A stretch of 64,000 nucleotides of DNA from Ustulina deusta (taxonomy: Eukaryota > Ascomycota > Sordariomycetes > Xylariales > Xylariaceae): the NCBI GenBank assembly GCA_023159155.1, contig JAJNNX010000021.1, forward strand, positions 434,001 through 498,000. The letters run 5' to 3'. This document shows positions 59,835-64,000 of the stretch, piece by piece (position 1 is the stretch's first letter; each line of letters starts with the position of its first letter). The notes beneath the pieces were generated by a model. It made no database searches, was not told where the DNA came from, and saw only the letters and a list, made by a program, of their open reading frames with translations. A program made the translations under genes and the position numbers.

Positions 59835-61823
59835 GTGATAGCCATGAGCAATAGTCGCACCGACTCCCGTTCCAGCTCGCCTCTTTCATCTGATCTCGAG
59901 AGCCAGCAGAGACGCCCGCTTCGTCCGCGCTCTCTCGACGGTGTCGTCACCCCCCTCGATTCCGACGGTTCCGATTACTCCGACGTCCCCGTTACGCCGC
60001 GCTTCATGCAAGACCAGACCGCCTGGAAGCGGTTGAAATGGGTTCCATATCCCGCCCGGCGAGCCGTTGACGCCGTCGTGAGGTGGATCAAGGGTCCTCA
60101 AACCCCCAGGGTCTGGAAGATTGACCCCTTCTTCCCCAAGATCCAGCATGCGCCGCTTCACCTCCTCGACCGAGTGTTGCCCGCCAAAAGACATCGTCTT
60201 TGGCTCTTCTTTGCCTTCTTCGCCGCCTGGATCCTGACCTTTGCCCTTGTATTTTGGCGAGCCCAGATTGCTTCCGAGATCGACGGCTGGGGCGAGCCCT
60301 CCGATATCAGTTGTGGCGTGACGTACTGGAGCAAGAACAACGGCTGCGGTATCGACGGCGTCGATTGCCGACCCTTCGACAATTCGAGTTTTCCTTTCCG
60401 ATGCCCTGCGAACTGCGCTAGCTACCGCGTTCTCAACCCTCGAGCCGTTGGCGACCAAGAGATCGTTTATGCTCCCTTGATTGTTGGAGGTCCTCCTGAT
60501 CCGTCAAACGAGTTAAATCCGTTCTATCGAGGGGATTCCTTCATCTGTGGCGCCGCTGTCCATTCCGGCGTCATCTCTGGCTCACAGGGCGGCTGTGGTG
60601 TTGTGTCGCTTATTGGCGAGCAACGGGATTTCGTCGCCACGAACCGTCATGGTATTCAGAGCATTGCCTTTGATTCTAACTTTCCCCTTAGCTTTACCTT
60701 TCTACCGGGCATTGCATGCGAGGCTAAAGATCCTAGGTGGTCTTTATTAGCTATATCCGTCGTCTTCACCACCGTGCTGTCGCTTTTCACCGCGTCTTCC
60801 GCTGCCTTCTTTTTTGCTACTTTTATCATTGCCTTTTGGCAGGTCGGTTTAGCCTCCGACCGGCCCCTCAATGGCTCCTTCGCACCGCTATTTTCGAACC
60901 TGCTAGGCAAATTCCTCCCAGCCATGTTTTGCGCCTGGGTTTTTTATGACAAAATGGGCATTCGCCGCACCCTCAGGGGCTTGACCGCCCAAGTCGAGAA
61001 GACAGTCTTATGGCTAGGCGGATGCTGGGTCGGAGCTTTGACAAACTATACCTTTGACTTCATCCCTATTTCGAGATTAACTGGCCATGATCTTGCCCAA
61101 CAACCCGGCGCCAAAGCTGCCTTGGCAATCATCGTTATTGTGCTGGCTGTTATTGTTGTTGGTCAAATATGGTGTTTCCAGCAGGAGGCCCGCCTCGTCC
61201 GTTATCTCAAGTTGTATGCTCTATTGATCGTGGCCATTCTTGTCGCCTTAGCCTTGCCTGGCCTCAGCTTGCGCATTCACCACTATATTCTCGCACTGCT
61301 GCTCCTGCCAGGGACAAGCACCCAGACCCGGTTCTCCTTATTATATCAGGGTATCTTGGTCGGCTTCTTTGTGAATGGAATTGCTCGCTGGGGGTTTGAT
61401 CCTGTGCTTCAGACGGCGGTAGCGTTGCAGGGTGACGCCCAGCTTGGCACCGCGCTGCCCACTATTTTACCTCCCATCATCAACACCTCCCTCTCGACAA
61501 TTGCCTTCCAATGGGGACCTCCCCCAAGTATAAGGTATGATGGTATCAGCATTTTGGTCAACGACGTGGAGAGGTTCAGAGGCTTCTTTGGTGACAGGGG
61601 CGATGATGAGTTCGTGTGGACTCGTGATAACACTTCCGCTATGGACGAATATTTCCGTTTTGCCTATGTGCAGGGGACGAGTGCCGGTGATTATTCTAGA
61701 GCTGGCACGTGGAACATCGAACAGGAGTGGATTGAGATGGTCCCTGGGCCTTCCAGGGTCAAGGGTCGGGACCTCATCCACGATGACGAGCAAGTTGCCC
61801 GTACTCTGTGGAAGCGCCAATAA
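59835..61823 (+). CDS. LCCL domain-containing multi-pass membrane protein
   Basis: Intronless, 662 aa (659 if it starts at the second Met, 59844). The N-terminus of about 110 residues is polar and Ser/Arg-rich. A first membrane segment is seen at LWLFFAFFAAWILTFALVFW (about residues 120-140). The lumenal or outer part follows, with paired Cys (ISCGVTY, GCGIDGVDC, FRCPANC) and the LCCL signature YRGDSFICGAAVHSGVI with QGGCG. Seven or so further membrane segments follow between about residues 305 and 530. The C-terminus is polar. This architecture is common in ascomycetes; the function is unknown. It is intact and core-genome-like. Confidence 0.92.
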   Translation: MIAMSNSRTDSRSSSPLSSDLESQQRRPLRPRSLDGVVTPLDSDGSDYSDVPVTPRFMQDQTAWKRLKWVPYPARRAVDAVVRWIKGPQTPRVWKIDPFFPKIQHAPLHLLDRVLPAKRHRLWLFFAFFAAWILTFALVFWRAQIASEIDGWGEPSDISCGVTYWSKNNGCGIDGVDCRPFDNSSFPFRCPANCASYRVLNPRAVGDQEIVYAPLIVGGPPDPSNELNPFYRGDSFICGAAVHSGVISGSQGGCGVVSLIGEQRDFVATNRHGIQSIAFDSNFPLSFTFLPGIACEAKDPRWSLLAISVVFTTVLSLFTASSAAFFFATFIIAFWQVGLASDRPLNGSFAPLFSNLLGKFLPAMFCAWVFYDKMGIRRTLRGLTAQVEKTVLWLGGCWVGALTNYTFDFIPISRLTGHDLAQQPGAKAALAIIVIVLAVIVVGQIWCFQQEARLVRYLKLYALLIVAILVALALPGLSLRIHHYILALLLLPGTSTQTRFSLLYQGILVGFFVNGIARWGFDPVLQTAVALQGDAQLGTALPTILPPIINTSLSTIAFQWGPPPSIRYDGISILVNDVERFRGFFGDRGDDEFVWTRDNTSAMDEYFRFAYVQGTSAGDYSRAGTWNIEQEWIEMVPGPSRVKGRDLIHDDEQVARTLWKRQ

Positions 61824-62124
61824 CATCATTCCGTCCGTGTCGCCGGTATGACACCACCCTGTCTCCCTTCTCAAAAGCTATTGCCAATTCTAGCTTCTTG
61901 TTAGCAAAGACCCACCCAGCCCAGCGAGCAAATTCATCACAAAATTTACAATCTCCAGCTGCCTTCCTGTTGACTAATAGTAGCTTTTGGCGCCGGTGGA
62001 GGAGCCATTGCGGGACCAGTTCCCGTCGTAGATTGCCCATGAAGCCAGTGATCACAGAGTAGTAGTGCCCGAAAGCTCTACACCAATCCAAGTGTTTGAA
62101 ATTGCCGCTAATTGTAAAGATAAT
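61824..62124. other. Short intergenic stretch
   Basis: 3' flank of the LCCL gene; no supported feature. Confidence 0.35.
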
Positions 62125-62887
62125 TCATTCCTCGAGGTTTGCTTTTGAAACGAAAACGTTGCAGAAGGGAATTGAAAGACCCAGGGAGGCGTATTCATCG
62201 GGAATGTCTTCGTCGAGGTTTTCTTGATTTATAACAGATGGCTTCCTCATGCTCTGCTTAGCCGCTTGCGAAAAGGCTGATATCCTCAATCCATGCTCCC
62301 GCCCATTCCGTTTCTTCGATGCTGGTCGCGCATGTCTCAATCTCGGATTGTCTAACCAGAGCACTACCAGGTCCGAATCCGCGAAAAGCCATTCTGGTCA
62401 CTTGCATTTCAGCCTGCCTATGACGAACAAACTCTTCTCGAGTCAATTTAGGGAATCCATCTTTACGTCGGAATAGCTTGTAACCTTTCGGCCCAGAGTA
62501 TTGAAATTTGTTTTCGTCGATGACGAGGATACGTACCTGTCCTCCGCAGGTTGTCAAGAAGCCCAACCTATAGCCGTGAGGAATATTCCCAATGAGGTAA
62601 AGCATGTTGATTTCGATACATTCCCAGGGATTCCATTCCAGAACTACCTGACGGGCCTCCTAGCTCGTCCCGGGGTAAGCAGGTCTACCGCTATGCCAGT
62701 CTTCACTCTCAATGAGCTTGATGCGTGAGGTGCAGGGTTGCAGGTTGATCAGTATGCTCCGAACCGAAAAATCTCCTTCCAGATCATCAACCGAAGCTCG
62801 GCCGGAAGTGGATCGAAGCAGGTGAACATTCGCCATCTCGTTGGGATTCCCGCGAGGGCTCGGCGATCGATGGACCCATTTGTTCAA
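62125..62887 (-). pseudogene. Possible hypothetical gene, broken by a stop and a frame change
   Basis: From 62887 a frame runs on the minus strand for about 210 codons to 62258, broken by one TAG at 62660-62662. Both sides look protein-like, with segments GFLTTCGGQVRILVIDENKF, YKLFRRKDGFPKLTREEF and EWAGAWIEDISLF. A second frame then carries acidic sequence (ENLDEDIPDEYASLGL) to a stop near 62125. No short intron fits cleanly around the TAG. I do not recognise the family. It may be a decayed gene, or a real gene with an intron I could not place. Confidence 0.4.
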
Positions 62888-64000
62888 CCTGAGGTTGTAG
62901 TTGTATAGGTTGGGTGGCGAGTCGGTAGTGGGTTGATGAGAAGGTTTGAAAGAGGGGAAAGGGAAAGGGAAAGGGACATGGGCAGTGGGAAAAACATGAA
63001 TGAAATATGATTACAGAGAATCCATATTACGGACACACCGCGCCAAAAACCCGAACTTGGCGATCTATCGTCCACTCTTTCCGATTATTTGGATAGCGTC
63101 GACGCGGACTTCGGTAATGAAAGAGAGGATTCCTGTAGTTTCATGATTCGCGGAACACATTGCTTGAAATCTTTCCCTTATATTCTCGGTCTGTCGGTCA
63201 TAAGATATTCTTCCCTCTTTAAACAGCGCTGGCATGTGACATGCTGAAAACATACATTTCGTGATGTCATTGGTGGGGAAGAAGTCTAACGGCGACTAGG
63301 TTTAGAAAATGGATGGAGACGTATAATTGATGTTGTATTCTACACTAGATGCAGGGTCTGTAGCCGTAAGGAAGCCAGCTACATACTGTATGGACCCTAC
63401 TACCTTCCTCCCCAGCCTTACGGACACTGTACCTGCCCACTGGTTTATGGTCACTTTTCTCAACCAGCCCGAGGCTGCTAGAGTAGTTGTTGGGTATTGG
63501 CATCGAGACATGTGAGGGGTTTATCGCCTGCGAGATTTACGCGGACTTCCTTCTGCTTTTTCCTTGAAAAAAAAAAACGCCCCCTAAAAAAACTTAACCT
63601 TGTTATAGGATACTCTGTGTGGGGTACATTAAACCAAAAAATGTTTAAGCCAAGCCGGGTGGGACATGAGATTCGATGCTCCATATCGACTAGCGGTATT
63701 GATTTGGGGAATTGTCCGTAGGAATAACAGTAGTCATCTCGGAGAGGTATCGCTGCCGTTATGATTCATTCTGATGGAAGGCCGGGTGAAGTATGACGTG
63801 TTACCCTCAGAAATGATGGGGCATAGGTATTTATTTCAGTTTGTCGATTCACATGCTAGAGTCACTTTGAGTTGACGCCGGGACAGTATTGATGAATAAG
63901 TCTTTATTTAATTGGTCGTTTATGTAATCCCACAGTCCGCAGAACGCCCACTATCCCTTTAGTGCCTTGTCAAGGCATTCTCCTCCTCCTCATTGTGATT
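62888..64000. other. Intergenic to the window end
   Basis: Contains dispersed repeat A copy 2 (listed), an A-rich run near 63567, and GGGAAA tandem-like repeats near 62955-62975. No gene recognised. Confidence 0.4.
63329..63440. repeat. Dispersed repeat pair A, copy 2
   Basis: About 112 bp matching 34813-34922 in the same orientation. Shared blocks are GATGTTGTATT, GGGTCTGTAGCCGTA and GTACCTGCCCACT. Confidence 0.6.

Noticed and set aside
1..64000. CRISPR arrays, bacterial operons, riboswitches, rRNA
   Set aside because: None seen; spliced fungal genes throughout.

Overview
The window is nuclear DNA of a filamentous ascomycete (Pezizomycotina). The evidence is short 50-140 nt introns with GTRNGY donors and CTRAY-like branch points, a fungal highly-reducing-type polyketide synthase (PKS), a PTH11-like receptor, DHA1-type MFS exporters, tandem Zn2Cys6 fingers, and strongly diagnostic NOB1 and NOP10 genes. 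No rank below that can be fixed from sequence alone; the repeated TACCTAGGTA palindromes and the gene types would fit a Sordariomycete-like fungus. All exon models were assembled by hand, and for the main multi-exon genes the joined exon lengths sum to a multiple of three.

Region 1 (about 0.3-16 kb, mostly minus strand) looks like a secondary-metabolite cluster. It holds a 10-exon, 2185-aa PKS (KS-AT-DH-MT-KR-ACP, no enoyl reductase), a BAHD/trichothecene-type acyltransferase, an MFS exporter, and a two-repeat Myb-like factor. The PKS has substitutions at catalytic positions of KR (Tyr to His, Asn to Lys) and DH (Asp to Glu).

Region 2 (17-27 kb) is a nucleotide-sugar block. It contains a divergent 3,5-epimerase/4-reductase-like protein, a tandem-finger regulator, a short UDP-glucuronate decarboxylase (UXS), a DUF3605/GlcNAc-induced-type gene and a UDP-glucose 6-dehydrogenase (UGD). 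UGD plus UXS give UDP-xylose through a UDP-4-ketopentose intermediate. The neighbouring epimerase/reductase might divert this to an unusual sugar. No glycosyltransferase was found in the window.

Region 3 (28-42 kb) is accessory and surface-oriented: two small secreted proteins, a secreted laccase-like multicopper oxidase, a PTH11-like 7TM receptor, a decayed sulfotransferase-family pseudogene and a secreted FAD-linked oxidase. Mobile-element relics are interspersed.

Region 4 (43-64 kb) is core genome: NOB1 and NOP10 (ribosome biogenesis), a second MFS transporter, the queuine tRNA-ribosyltransferase accessory subunit, and an LCCL-domain membrane protein. It is interrupted by a 9-kb gene-free stretch (45.3-54.3 kb) with a MITE, an LTR-like relic, a poly-G tract and a perfect hairpin. 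The accessory-to-core change lies near 42-43 kb.
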